Shown one piece after another: positions 1 through 8,373 of a DNA stretch of 64,000 nucleotides; position 1 is the stretch's first letter, and the number at the start of each line of letters is the position of its first letter. Origin of the DNA: a virus. The stretch covers positions 62,001-126,000 of the IMG/VR virus record IMGVR_UViG_3300037294_000266; one strand, 5' to 3'. Both the position numbers and the translations under genes were made by a program. The notes beneath the pieces were generated by a model. That model was not told the origin of the DNA and searched no databases. It worked only from the letters and a program-made list of their open reading frames with translations.

Positions 1-777
1 GACCGACAGTGTAGATTTCTTCCAGAAAGGAGAACGCCCGTGGTATTTGTCAGGCTGAGGGAATGGAGCATAACCAGCTGGTATTTCCCCGGTACGATAA
101 CGGCCAAGTGATGTCTTTGAAACTTTAAGATAATCGGCTGCGGCTGCCGCTGTTAGCAGATCATCGTAGTCTGTTGCACCCCTAGTGAAATGAGTACTAC
201 ATAAAGAGACATCTTCGCGAATTGCTTCTTGCCATTGACGCATGACCGCTGCTCTTACTTTGTCTGATAGCAATGCAGTGGCGCGTCCAACGCGTTGATA
301 GAGATGCTCCATCAAACGTTCATAAGTGACAATAGTTCCTTCGTCGATAATGCTGCCATTGATTAACACTCCTGCCTGTGGCTTTCCAAGGGCACGGAGC
401 ATTGTTACGCTGTCTATCTTCATGGCAAGTTGGACGGATGTCTTAAACTCCATGATAAGCGTTTGATGTCCAGGAGGTCCAAAGACCTCGTGGTTGTCGC
501 CGTGAACACGCATGACCCCAGTGATTGCTTTGACCACCTTCAAATCGTGTTCCAGTGAACTAAGAATGCGTGACTGATCTTTCAAATCCACCAATCCTTC
601 AGGTGGGTGCTTAAGATCAAAGATAACTATCGTGGATGATGCATTAGTCAGGTAGTCGGAGCGGCTAAACGCGACGCGGTCGCCCAGTGATGATGGCTTG
701 TAGATGCACTCGACTATATCTTTTTCGTTATTGTAATAGTAACCATAGGGACGAGATATTTCTTCATTGATACACAT
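1..777 (-). CDS. Protein with C-terminal helix-turn-helix, cut by window start
   Basis: The reading frame opens with ATG at 777 and is still open at base 1, so at least 259 residues are visible and the C-terminus is missing. Near residues 205-240 there is a helix-turn-helix of the excisionase/AlpA kind (AADYLKVSKTSLGRYRTG followed by a Pro-rich wing). The upstream part matches no family I recognise. It is the last visible gene of a leftward run. A DNA-binding or regulatory role is inferred from the HTH only. Confidence 0.7.
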   Translation of the reverse strand, partial: MCINEEISRPYGYYYNNEKDIVECIYKPSSLGDRVAFSRSDYLTNASSTIVIFDLKHPPEGLVDLKDQSRILSSLEHDLKVVKAITGVMRVHGDNHEVFGPPGHQTLIMEFKTSVQLAMKIDSVTMLRALGKPQAGVLINGSIIDEGTIVTYERLMEHLYQRVGRATALLSDKVRAAVMRQWQEAIREDVSLCSTHFTRGATDYDDLLTAAAAADYLKVSKTSLGRYRTGEIPAGYAPFPQPDKYHGRSPFWKKSTLSV

Positions 778-807
778 GGGTTAATCTCTGATGGTAATAG
801 CACATGA

Positions 808-1056
808 CTATTGCGGGAACAATTCCACCATATCGCCAGCAAATGTTCGACACATCACGGACGTCACCGTGGTTGGATCGAGACCGTAGTCTTTCATGGC
901 AGCTGCAATAACAGTGCCACATGACCAGTCTGGGAATGCGGATACCTTAAATCGAAACCAGTAGTCTGTTTTATAGTGGTAGACGAAGTCTTCACCTCGC
1001 ACCACTATATCAAAACTAGCAGACGCTACCGGCACTACCGGTATCAGTTCTATCAT
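808..1056 (-). CDS. Hypothetical protein, 82 aa
   Basis: A small unrecognised protein. The start at 1056 has a good GGAG ribosome binding site, which supports translation even though the gene overlaps the end of the upstream gene by 41 bases. The sequence is mixed, with aromatic-rich segments (FVYHYKTDYWFRF) and no membrane segment or motif. It belongs to the leftward run that ends with the HTH gene. Confidence 0.65.
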   Translation of the reverse strand: MIELIPVVPVASASFDIVVRGEDFVYHYKTDYWFRFKVSAFPDWSCGTVIAAAMKDYGLDPTTVTSVMCRTFAGDMVELFPQ

Positions 1057-1438
1057 ACTTACTCCACCAAAGGTCAGGATCTTTAGTCATCAATAACCCC
1101 ACCTTCTTCATCCCGAACAGGTCGACTATTCTAACGAATGTACGATAAGTAATCAACGCGTCCAAGAGCAGAGTTTGCGGGATATCTCCCTTTGAGACTA
1201 TGTATTGTAAGTACATCCATACACGGTCTCGTTTGACATGACGACTCGAGTAAACGGCCTTGAAAGCAGCTTCTTCTACCGACATCGAACCTGCATGTTT
1301 GTACATACCATGAAGTGCTTTCCATGTCTCTGTCGTTTGTATATCGACTTCAAAAGCTTCGAATATGGCGTAGAGATCATGTTTAGCTCGATGGAAGAAC
1401 CAGATGTCTTTAAGATATTCACGGATACTTGAAAGCAT
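1016..1438 (-). CDS. Hypothetical protein, 140 aa
   Basis: An unrecognised, probably helical soluble protein, rich in Lys, Arg and aromatic residues. The start at 1438 is preceded by TAGGAGAAACTT, a good ribosome binding site. Its last 14 codons overlap the downstream gene in another frame. No catalytic motif is visible. Confidence 0.7.
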   Translation of the reverse strand: MLSSIREYLKDIWFFHRAKHDLYAIFEAFEVDIQTTETWKALHGMYKHAGSMSVEEAAFKAVYSSRHVKRDRVWMYLQYIVSKGDIPQTLLLDALITYRTFVRIVDLFGMKKVGLLMTKDPDLWWSKYDRTDTGSAGSVC

Positions 1439-1447
1439 AAGTTTCTC

Positions 1448-1768
1448 CTAGAAGTAACATTCCTTACCTAGGTTGGAAAGGTCAGTGGTGTAAGGTTGGA
1501 ACTGGGAACTGCCAGGTCCTTCTGAACGCGGGGTGACACTGGCCAGGAAACCCATTGCCATCGGGAGCGCTGATTGAGGATTGAGGACAATTGCGTTAAT
1601 CAGCATTGCCTGGTCATCATACCCGTTGAGGTAGTATGCCTTGCCGATTTTGAATTTACTGATGTCAAGTTCAGTCAGTGCCTTGGCCTTCTTCAACTGG
1701 GCCTTTAACTGAGAGGTGATGGAGAACATACCACGGACATCAAGTACTTCTTCGTTGTCATCACTCAT
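1448..1768 (-). CDS. Hypothetical protein, 106 aa
   Basis: An unrecognised small acidic protein that starts after GGAAGAAAGAA at 1768. Its start overlaps the stop of the upstream gene by four bases, so the two are probably translationally coupled. A charged N-terminus (MSDDNEEV) is followed by a Lys-rich helix. No function can be assigned. Confidence 0.7.
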   Translation of the reverse strand: MSDDNEEVLDVRGMFSITSQLKAQLKKAKALTELDISKFKIGKAYYLNGYDDQAMLINAIVLNPQSALPMAMGFLASVTPRSEGPGSSQFQPYTTDLSNLGKECYF

Positions 1769-2394
1769 TTCTTTCTTCCTATTGGGAATTGACGTTTATC
1801 ACCGCGAACACGATGAGGGATTCGCTCACGCCGAGGTATCTTGACATTGGCGTCAAGGCCGAACACTTGATGAGTGAGTTCGTTATACATGTCGCCGTGC
1901 ATTCTTAGCAATTCGTCCAGATTATTCTTAGGGGGCTCATATGAATTGACGAGCACGATGTCCGGCAGTCCTTTGAGTAGTTCTATTAACCGCTGATGCA
2001 TCACATTACTTTTACCGCCGCCTGCGACAAGTACGCTTACAGGCGCCCTTACTGGGTTACGTGCAATGTGCTGCTTCAGCATACCGATGTACTCACGTGC
2101 TTGATAGTGAGTTAATTCGGGCACCAATGTGTCTACACAGTCGGAGTAACGAAGCCATGTGGATTCGTCAGTACCTGTGAAATCCCCGAGATTGTCTTCA
2201 ATCATTTCACGCCAAGGCTCGTATAGTCCTACCAACGGCGCAAATTGATTGAACGTGACCTGAGTACAGCCTTCACGGTAGTGGCGCTCTTGACGTTTCT
2301 GTTCAACGCTGGTTACGTCAACCACCCCTGCTGGGATTAGCTTCCATTTCCATTCAAGGAATTCTTCCAACCCCGTTCCTGGAAATGTATTCAT
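1765..2394 (-). CDS. Hypothetical protein, 209 aa
   Basis: An unrecognised protein with a basic C-terminal tail (PRRERIPHRVRGDKRQFP). The segment SVLVAGGGKSN in the middle resembles a nucleotide-binding loop but is not a canonical P-loop. The start overlaps the preceding stop by four bases (ATGA), which implies coupled translation with both neighbours. Confidence 0.7.
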   Translation of the reverse strand: MNTFPGTGLEEFLEWKWKLIPAGVVDVTSVEQKRQERHYREGCTQVTFNQFAPLVGLYEPWREMIEDNLGDFTGTDESTWLRYSDCVDTLVPELTHYQAREYIGMLKQHIARNPVRAPVSVLVAGGGKSNVMHQRLIELLKGLPDIVLVNSYEPPKNNLDELLRMHGDMYNELTHQVFGLDANVKIPRRERIPHRVRGDKRQFPIGRKK

Positions 2395-2897
2395 ACCGCA
2401 TGTACTCGTTTGATAAGGAGCCAGCCTGCTTGCAAGGTCTGATCAAGTTCCGATGCATACAAATCCTTTTCAGACTGGGTGTACGTATGGTACTGGCTGC
2501 AGAACCGTCGATCGAGCATACGCTTGAGAGAATAGTCTCCCTGAGCGATCTCTACCTCAAGTTCTTTAGCATGCGGGCCGACCTGACCTTCGGCATCCTT
2601 GATGTGTTTATATTCGGCAAGGAGTTTAAGTCCCCAATCCAATGACAGTTCTTCCTCGCCACTGATGGTTTCGACCAGCTTGAGATCGATATCAGGAAGG
2701 ATGGTCGACATCAACGACAAATCACGCTCAGTGCTCAACTGATAACGGGATGGATGACCTGTACTGCGAGATTTAATTTCCATCTCATCAAAGACGACAC
2801 TAACTGCATCAAAAATAGCTTGCCTGTGGTCTTTGGTAATGGTAGTGAAATCCAAGCCATTGCCTTTGTAACTGAGGTCGTATATCAAGTAAGCCAT
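2391..2897 (-). CDS. Hypothetical protein, 168 aa
   Basis: An unrecognised, mostly alpha-helical, acidic protein with no Cys-rich, membrane or catalytic motif. It is coupled by ATGA overlap to the next gene and lies ten bases after the acetyltransferase gene. Only its operon membership can be stated. Confidence 0.7.
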   Translation of the reverse strand: MAYLIYDLSYKGNGLDFTTITKDHRQAIFDAVSVVFDEMEIKSRSTGHPSRYQLSTERDLSLMSTILPDIDLKLVETISGEEELSLDWGLKLLAEYKHIKDAEGQVGPHAKELEVEIAQGDYSLKRMLDRRFCSQYHTYTQSEKDLYASELDQTLQAGWLLIKRVHAV

Positions 2898-2907
2898 GCG
2901 TCATTCC

Positions 2908-3414
2908 CTATTCAATACGGTTCTTGGATTTAGACACGCGATCAAGCCATCCCTTACGATAGTCTCTCTGACGCTTCTTAACGAGACGCGAAGCTTCGCG
3001 CGGATCGTTTTGGATAGCCGCCAATTCAGTCCGACTGATGGCAAATTCACCAAGTAGTTCGCAGATTTGATTCTTGTCGAAGAACTCCTGCGAGGAGTCG
3101 TCAGGTCTGGCGTTACACTGGTCTCTCGTCACGCCGGTGAATTCCAAGAGAGCTTCGATCAACGATGATCCAATACCTTGCCTGCGATATTCTTCCGCTA
3201 CAAAAACCTGGACAAGCTTAGTGCGCTTGGTAAATGCAGCACATCCAACATACTTACCATCCACCATAGCGCCTACGATCCGATGTCGCCCGATATTGCC
3301 GCCATCCCAGACATCATCCAACGCTGAATGAAGAGGGCTCATGCGCCCTCTATTCAACTTAGCGTCTAGACAACCTGCGGCGATGGCTACCTGATCATTG
3401 TAAAGGATTTCCAT
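2908..3414 (-). CDS. GNAT-family N-acetyltransferase
   Basis: A protein of 168 residues whose N-terminal half carries the GNAT core. A beta strand with VQVFVAEEYRRQGIGSSLIE (about residues 69-88) provides the acetyl-CoA pyrophosphate-binding R/Q-x-x-G-x-G/A signature, preceded by VGCAAF as the beta-4 strand. The C-terminal third is basic and unrecognised. The ATG at 3414 was preferred over the TTG one codon earlier because it follows AAGGAGCAGTTG. The substrate cannot be read from sequence; modification of a host protein, a small molecule or aminoacyl-tRNA are all possible. Confidence 0.82.
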   Translation of the reverse strand: MEILYNDQVAIAAGCLDAKLNRGRMSPLHSALDDVWDGGNIGRHRIVGAMVDGKYVGCAAFTKRTKLVQVFVAEEYRRQGIGSSLIEALLEFTGVTRDQCNARPDDSSQEFFDKNQICELLGEFAISRTELAAIQNDPREASRLVKKRQRDYRKGWLDRVSKSKNRIE

Positions 3415-3430
3415 CAACTGCTCCTTGCCG

Positions 3431-4612
3431 TTAGGCTTTGGTCACTACGTACGTTTTCATAATCCGACCGCCTTCATCACGATTAACAACCACCTCAGGG
3501 ATCCATACACGCTCACCACTGGCCAATGTTCTCCAGTGTGCAATACGGGTGTGTTCACGAGGCGCGGCGTGTGTATCGCCCTGCCACGGCGTCTTACCTG
3601 CCTTTGGTTTACCGATCACATAACGGACTATGTTGAAACCGTCAGCCAATGCCGCTGGCGGCACAGGTATCGATTCATTACCAGGACCACGATATTGATT
3701 AGTTGTCTCAACCCCTTCACTTTCAAGTGCCTTTATAAGTCCAACCAAAGTCAGTACGTTGGCTCGTATTTGCTCTCTAGAGATGGACTGGTCATCGACC
3801 TTCGATGTGATGTCGAGTGGTTCACCTTCGTGTTTAATGATAAGTCCGGTACCAATGACGTTAACGTCATCGACAGCATCAACGGTAGCAAACTCAATGA
3901 AGACTTCATGATCATTGAGTTTGCTAACCACCATCACCTGCGGCGTTTTATCATCGCCCATCTTTAACATGAACTTAACGTACGGTAGTTTGAGGTCTAT
4001 TGGATCGTTCTCAATAGATAACTCGTGGGTAAATAACTCAGGATCCATGATGAAGATCGTTGGAATTGCTGCTACCTGGTCAGCGAGAGTTTGTTCTTTT
4101 ACAGGCGGAGCTCCATTGACCAGATAGTCTACAATGGATCGCATCGCTCCTCGATACAGATCGTCTTGATCAGACCAGCCGTCGATAGTGGCAATGTAGG
4201 GTTCTGGAATAGAGGGGAACTCAGAACGAACTCCGGTACCGGCGATACGAATTTTCCCGCTGTCTTTCTCAAGGAACTGGAACATCACAGCGCCGCAGGT
4301 ATGTAGTCGCACTACAACCTCTTTCACAATACCGCCGATGTTTACTTTGAAGACAGTAACTTCGGTAAGGTTCACTCGCCCCTTAGGAACAGATTCTTCT
4401 AGGTCTTCACGAGCTGTGAAACTAATGTTCTTGAGACCGTTGAGTGTTTTACGCAAGACTCCGATCTTATCTTTGAGAATCAGACGAGCTTTACGCCGAT
4501 CCCATTTCATGAGAATGGCGTCGTTCTGCTGTTGCCGGCGACTGAATGCTTCTTCACGACTAAGACTAGCGCCGGTGTTAAGATGTACCCGTTCGTGTAA
4601 TTGAATTTCCAC
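3431..4612 (-). CDS. Hypothetical protein, 393 aa
   Basis: A large unrecognised protein. The GTG at 4612 is chosen as start because GGAGG lies four bases before it; an in-frame ATG further upstream has no such site and falls in the promoter region. The early part is rich in Arg and Lys, and the C-terminus contains a short repeat-like beta segment (HWRTLASGERVWIPEVVV). It is the first gene of a leftward operon with a TACATTAT-type motif 38 bases upstream. Confidence 0.72.
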   Translation of the reverse strand: MEIQLHERVHLNTGASLSREEAFSRRQQQNDAILMKWDRRKARLILKDKIGVLRKTLNGLKNISFTAREDLEESVPKGRVNLTEVTVFKVNIGGIVKEVVVRLHTCGAVMFQFLEKDSGKIRIAGTGVRSEFPSIPEPYIATIDGWSDQDDLYRGAMRSIVDYLVNGAPPVKEQTLADQVAAIPTIFIMDPELFTHELSIENDPIDLKLPYVKFMLKMGDDKTPQVMVVSKLNDHEVFIEFATVDAVDDVNVIGTGLIIKHEGEPLDITSKVDDQSISREQIRANVLTLVGLIKALESEGVETTNQYRGPGNESIPVPPAALADGFNIVRYVIGKPKAGKTPWQGDTHAAPREHTRIAHWRTLASGERVWIPEVVVNRDEGGRIMKTYVVTKA

Positions 4613-4650
4613 GATGCCTCCATTATTCGGTTTGGTTATGCTATCATCGA

Positions 4651-4659
4651 TATAATGTA
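4651..4659 (-). promoter_or_regulatory. Candidate phage promoter motif (TACATTATA)
   Basis: The minus strand reads TACATTATA, 38 bases before the start codon of the 3431-4612 gene and just beyond an operon-ending hairpin. The same core recurs at six other operon heads in this window. A promoter role is inferred from recurrence and position. Confidence 0.5.
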
Positions 4660-4688
4660 CGACTAAAATAAAATGCAATCAGGTGATA

Positions 4689-4713
4689 GGAGAGGTGGGT
4701 TCCCCACCTCTCC
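4689..4713 (-). terminator. Intergenic terminator hairpin
   Basis: An 11-bp perfect stem of GGAGAGGTGGG type with a 3-base loop lies directly after the stop of the gene ending at 4722. The T tract on the leftward transcript is weak (TTTTATTTTA starts about 12 bases later). Confidence 0.65.
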
Positions 4714-4721
4714 ATTATGGC

Positions 4722-5099
4722 CTATGCAAGCTTCTCGAGGCTATCAAGAAGCATATTGAATATCGCTTCCCAGCCATCGGGTAGCGTATGACGGTAACGA
4801 GAACTGTAATCGAGGAGATACATTCCAGGACTTTCTACCATGATGACGATATTGTCAGACGGTAGAGGTATTCTCACGTTAGGATCTAAACATGAAAGCG
4901 TCACCACCAATGAGCCCGGCATGCTCGCTTGATAATGTCGCCCGTTATGAATGGACTTACTCCCACTTGCCTTAAATGCATTCAATACGAACCAAATGCC
5001 TTCAGCTCTTTGAGAAAACGTAACTTCATCGGGGATGTTTGTTGGGTCGATGGCTAAGACCCGGAAAGCCATCTTGTCCTTTGGATCATCGATAGTCAT
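4722..5099 (-). CDS. Hypothetical protein, 125 aa
   Basis: An unrecognised beta-rich protein. The ATG at 5099 overlaps the stop of the HD-domain gene (TGATG) and follows GGGAGGC, so the two proteins are probably made together. It ends an operon at a strong hairpin. No motif is seen. A role connected with the HD protein is suggested only by coupling. Confidence 0.7.
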   Translation of the reverse strand: MTIDDPKDKMAFRVLAIDPTNIPDEVTFSQRAEGIWFVLNAFKASGSKSIHNGRHYQASMPGSLVVTLSCLDPNVRIPLPSDNIVIMVESPGMYLLDYSSRYRHTLPDGWEAIFNMLLDSLEKLA

Positions 5100-5743
5100 C
5101 ACGCCTCCCTATCAGTTACGTAGTCCAACATTGCGTCAAAGAACTTCTCAGCTTCAACCGCCCACGTCCGTTTACCGGCTTGGGTGAACAGCTCAGCATT
5201 GGATAGAAACACTCGCTGACCGGTGCACATTTCGTTATAACCGATGTTACGCCCTAAGGCAACTTGCATCTCAGAACGCAACGCTTCCAGCACAATGGCA
5301 GGATCGCCCGACATTGTAGTGTACAGGAGATCGGCATCTCGCAGTATCTTCTCAAGATGGTTCTTGGGAGGATTTACAAACGGGAACTGGGTACAGAAGA
5401 TTGCTGAATCGACTGCTTTGTAAACACAGTCTGGAAATTCAATAACCGACTTATCCATAAACGCCTTAGCATGCTCACGAGCCACTGTGACATTAACGTC
5501 ATCGGTTGTTTTACCAGCACTGTGGCCCCAGTCGTGTAATGATGCTGCGATCACGAGCACTGGTCCGATCCACTCTTCGGGTACAGCGACATCAGTTACG
5601 TGTTGTTTCTCCCTGGTCAATATCCAGCAGGCGATATCGCACACCTTGACCATGTGGACTGTGTTATGGTAGGGAGCTGATTTACTAGGGTTGCTTTTGA
5701 GTTCTTCGAGGAGCTCAGTGCTTAGGGTCTTACCGATATCCAT
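5099..5743 (-). CDS. HD-domain phosphohydrolase, cyclic-nucleotide phosphodiesterase-like
   Basis: A protein of 214 residues with the metal-binding order of HD hydrolases: H26 and H30 in YHNTVHMVKV, the HD pair H70-D71 followed by H74 (AASLHDWGHS), and a late Asp in LRDADLL near 136-138. The YHN...H...HDxxH spacing is that of class I 3',5'-cyclic nucleotide phosphodiesterases rather than of dGTPases or SpoT, although the Asn/Gln of the class signature is replaced by Thr. The start at 5743 was chosen over an in-frame codon 87 bases upstream because AAGGAG precedes it and no overlap with the upstream gene results. The substrate is inferred: a cyclic nucleotide or another phosphoester. Confidence 0.8.
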   Translation of the reverse strand: MDIGKTLSTELLEELKSNPSKSAPYHNTVHMVKVCDIACWILTREKQHVTDVAVPEEWIGPVLVIAASLHDWGHSAGKTTDDVNVTVAREHAKAFMDKSVIEFPDCVYKAVDSAIFCTQFPFVNPPKNHLEKILRDADLLYTTMSGDPAIVLEALRSEMQVALGRNIGYNEMCTGQRVFLSNAELFTQAGKRTWAVEAEKFFDAMLDYVTDREA

Positions 5744-5759
5744 GTCATCTCCTTTATAA

Positions 5760-6113
5760 TCAATGGTATTTGAAAACCAATGGCAGTCGATAAGTGACTC
5801 TGACACCAGCGCCGTTGCAATAGGTGACATCGATACCTACTTCGCCAGCTTCACCGCTACCAGCTGCAAAGGTAATGCATATACCGGCATCATCAAGCAT
5901 GTCTTTAGCAAACGACCAGAAGTTACAGGCTCTCTGAGTGTTCACGTAGGCCATGTTGTCAGCAGGGAATAGCACTCGATGGATGTGTTGCGCAAGTCCA
6001 TCGATGCTGTTGTCGGCAACCAATGAAGCTTTTCCAGATTTATGAAGTCGCAGAAGAAATTCAAATAACGTCCTCTGCTCTCTGGTGAGAAACTCTACGT
6101 CAGACGTCATCAA
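5760..6113 (-). CDS. Hypothetical protein, 117 aa
   Basis: An unrecognised small protein. A helical N-terminus is followed by a Gly/Ala-rich beta region (FAAGSGEAGEVGIDVTY). The start overlaps the stop of the upstream gene by four bases. It lies immediately upstream of the HD-domain gene, whose ribosome binding site starts right after this stop. Confidence 0.68.
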   Translation of the reverse strand: MMTSDVEFLTREQRTLFEFLLRLHKSGKASLVADNSIDGLAQHIHRVLFPADNMAYVNTQRACNFWSFAKDMLDDAGICITFAAGSGEAGEVGIDVTYCNGAGVRVTYRLPLVFKYH

Positions 6114-6304
6114 TAATGCCTCATCTTGCCATTACGGGCACGGTGGTAGAATGGTTGCGAGACCAGTTTGGGATTAGTGCGTTCGCCGTGATCAGCTTTG
6201 CTAGTACTGTTACGACGACGCATCTCTTCTTCAGAGGTGTCGTCAACGGCTTCGGGTTCGTAATAGTACATGTGTGAATAATTGAAGTCTCGTCCGGTAT
6301 TCAT
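6110..6304 (-). CDS. Small basic hypothetical protein, 64 aa
   Basis: A short hydrophilic protein, Tyr-rich at the N-terminus and Arg/Lys/His-rich afterwards, probably partly disordered. The start at 6304 follows AGGAGGTCAGT, one of the better ribosome binding sites here, and the stop overlaps the next start. It lies directly downstream of pnuC. Confidence 0.65.
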   Translation of the reverse strand: MNTGRDFNYSHMYYYEPEAVDDTSEEEMRRRNSTSKADHGERTNPKLVSQPFYHRARNGKMRHY

Positions 6305-6313
6305 ACTGACCTC

Positions 6314-7027
6314 CTACTTACCGTCCTTTACAATGACCCACTTGTAAAAGCCGATGAATGAATTGATAGTGAACACTGTCCACATTACGACAATAGGCAT
6401 CGACCCTTCTCCATCAAGTGCAGGAAGCACCCACATGTAGATACAGAACAGATTGGCGGTTATCCAGAAGAACCACTGCTCAGCGTAATGTTTAACCATC
6501 AGCACAGTCCCAACTAGAGACAGTACGAGCATCGCTGCATCTGCGTAAGGATACGGATTGTCAGTATGGACTGCGAAATAATAGTGGACGATGCTGATGA
6601 AGAATACTGTCAGTCCACTGACTATAATCATCATACGACGAGTAAGAACATTGACTTTGACTTCGACGTCAAGACCATTAGACTCACCCATCGATTTATA
6701 CCACGTCCACCAGCCCCAGAACTGCGCACCAACGAACAATACGTTCAGAGATGCTGTACCGTACAACTTAGCATTGAACGCCACTACAGCCATGCCTACG
6801 ACGCCCACCATCCCCCAGTAGAAGTTGGACAAGCGACCCTTAGCGACTAACAGCACACAAACCACGTTAGCGATGGCCGTAACGATGTCGAGAGTGTTAC
6901 TTTCCATCAAGAGGGTGGACAGAATGATAGCGCCCACGGCTACTGCCAGCCACAGGCGATCCATGACACCCCAGCCTTTGAAGTCGCTCCAGATACTGTT
7001 CAGGCCTACTTGAATTGCTTCTTTCAT
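6314..7027 (-). CDS. pnuC: PnuC-like nicotinamide riboside transporter
   Basis: An integral membrane protein of 237 residues with about seven hydrophobic segments. Family hallmarks are visible: ANVVCVLLVAKGRLSNFYWG (residues about 53-72), the aromatic QFWGWWTW that lines the substrate pathway (about 107-114), and EQWFFWITANL near 183-193. PnuC proteins move nicotinamide riboside across the inner membrane and trap it by coupled phosphorylation. The gene sits two genes from a NadR-like NMN adenylyltransferase/riboside kinase, so together they would convert imported riboside to NMN and NAD+ in the infected cell. The start follows GGCAGGAACGC and overlaps the stop of a small upstream ORF. Confidence 0.92.
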   Translation of the reverse strand: MKEAIQVGLNSIWSDFKGWGVMDRLWLAVAVGAIILSTLLMESNTLDIVTAIANVVCVLLVAKGRLSNFYWGMVGVVGMAVVAFNAKLYGTASLNVLFVGAQFWGWWTWYKSMGESNGLDVEVKVNVLTRRMMIIVSGLTVFFISIVHYYFAVHTDNPYPYADAAMLVLSLVGTVLMVKHYAEQWFFWITANLFCIYMWVLPALDGEGSMPIVVMWTVFTINSFIGFYKWVIVKDGK

Positions 7028-7185
7028 TTAGCGTTCCTGCCTTTAAGTGAAAGTTTCCGAATGCTTTCTCTCCATGCTAATTTCTTAGTTAGAGAGAAGT
7101 TCTGATATTTCCGACGCATCTTAATTTTGAAGCTAGGGTGTATGATTCGGAAAACATATTCTTTCTTCATGGTAAGATTTTTCAC
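7024..7185 (-). CDS. Small very basic protein between nadR and pnuC, 53 aa
   Basis: Too short for usual calling thresholds, but it fills the gap exactly. A GTG at 7185 follows GGAGG by four bases, and its TGA overlaps the pnuC start. The product is strongly basic (RRKYQNFSLTKKLAWRESIRK). An internal in-frame ATG at 7170 is an alternative start. Function unknown; the coupling suggests co-expression with the NAD salvage genes. Confidence 0.55.
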   Translation of the reverse strand: MKNLTMKKEYVFRIIHPSFKIKMRRKYQNFSLTKKLAWRESIRKLSLKGRNAK

Positions 7186-7208
7186 ACGACCTCCACGAAA
7201 TACAATGT

Positions 7209-8321
7209 TTAGATGTTGTAGTCGGACATGTAATCGTCGATGATCGAGACGGCTTCCATGTAACGCTTGTTGAAGTTATCAGACTCGATGGTGTAGGTAT
7301 ACTCCGGAGTCTGGTTAGGATATTCGACCAGCATGTTCTGGAACAGATCCCAGGTCTTGGTGCGGTTCGGATTGCTGCGCATGCCATCGTCTACCCACGG
7401 CACATTGTCTCGCAGAATGATAACCAGGTCGTAGTTTTCAGACCGGGCAATTGCCGAGACCACTGGATTCGAACAACCTTCGTAGAGTCTGTGGTAGAAC
7501 TCGGTGATTAATGCGTTCGTGTCAACCAGGCAAATTCGATTGGCAGACCGCATTGCTTTCTCTTCCAGGTGCTTATGACGATACGCAATCAACGGGTAGT
7601 CAGAACTACGCAACGTAGCCTCACTGCCAGCCAACTCAGTCTCGACATAGACACGACCGTACTCCTCTACCCATGAAGTATTGAAGTATTTGGCCAGTGC
7701 TCTTACCAAGGTGGTCTTGCCTGTGGATTCCGTACCGAGGATCACCACCTTGCGAGTGTAATCGCGGCGTACAATGGACGGCAGATACTCCCAATTGGCG
7801 TAAAGGTTTTCACGTACCTTGGTTGCTGAGATAGGCATGGTAGTACGATGGGCATCAACCACTTCATGGCTGACGTACGGGAGATACTTCTTGTAGTTCT
7901 CATCGTAGTCAACTTCACTGCTGAAGATAGCAGCTGTCCTGGCCGTACGTTGGAAACTCACTTCTACCTTTCGATTCTCGAGACATATTGGTGATTTATC
8001 CGCAGCCAAGTGACCGTTAATCAATTTACCTAACATCCCAGCGTACGCTTCCCAGCCATTGGGATACTGGGGGATTTCAGATTCATCGATTACAGCGACT
8101 TCGATGTGCTTGTCTTGTGCGAAGGTCTGCTGTAACCACCGCAGCCGGTTCTTCAATGCCAGGACTTCACGATCACGAGGCCGCTGGGAATCTACCCAAC
8201 GCTGATCGTGACTGAGTACCACAATGACTTTCTTAGCCTTGGTAGCTGCCTGGTTAATGAGCATGATGTGCCCACGAGTCAGTGGGGCAAACTTACCCAC
8301 CACAAATCCTAAATCGTACAT
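7209..8321 (-). CDS. nadR: NadR-like bifunctional NMN adenylyltransferase / nicotinamide riboside kinase
   Basis: A protein of 370 residues. The N-terminal nucleotidyltransferase domain starts with GFVVGKFAPLTRGH (T-x-G-H version of the adenylyltransferase signature) and ends with the ISATKVRE motif near 170-177. The second domain opens with a P-loop, LGTESTGKTT (about 195-204), as in the riboside kinase part of NadR. The repressor HTH of enterobacterial NadR is absent. The predicted reactions are nicotinamide riboside to NMN to NAD+. The start at 8321 is preceded by AGAGGAATTAGC; the longer in-frame ORF would run through the upstream hairpin. It partners with pnuC. Confidence 0.9.
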   Translation of the reverse strand: MYDLGFVVGKFAPLTRGHIMLINQAATKAKKVIVVLSHDQRWVDSQRPRDREVLALKNRLRWLQQTFAQDKHIEVAVIDESEIPQYPNGWEAYAGMLGKLINGHLAADKSPICLENRKVEVSFQRTARTAAIFSSEVDYDENYKKYLPYVSHEVVDAHRTTMPISATKVRENLYANWEYLPSIVRRDYTRKVVILGTESTGKTTLVRALAKYFNTSWVEEYGRVYVETELAGSEATLRSSDYPLIAYRHKHLEEKAMRSANRICLVDTNALITEFYHRLYEGCSNPVVSAIARSENYDLVIILRDNVPWVDDGMRSNPNRTKTWDLFQNMLVEYPNQTPEYTYTIESDNFNKRYMEAVSIIDDYMSDYNI

Positions 8322-8338
8322 GCTAATTCCTCTGATGA

Positions 8339-8370
8339 CATAGAGCACAGGGACGTCCCTGTGCTCTATG
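8339..8370. terminator. 32-base perfect palindrome upstream of nadR
   Basis: Two 16-base arms (CATAGAGCACAGGGAC and its complement) abut with no loop bases, so the fold must open a few central pairs. It follows the stop at 8374 of the leftward gene and is followed by TATTTATAA on the plus strand. A terminator or RNA-end stabiliser is most likely. Confidence 0.7.
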
Positions 8371-8373
8371 TAT

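Noticed and set aside
3425-3967. Plus-strand ORF of 180 codons
   Set aside because: Antisense to the 3431-4612 gene; its sequence is Cys/Arg/Thr-rich without structure, and no promoter or ribosome binding site precedes it.
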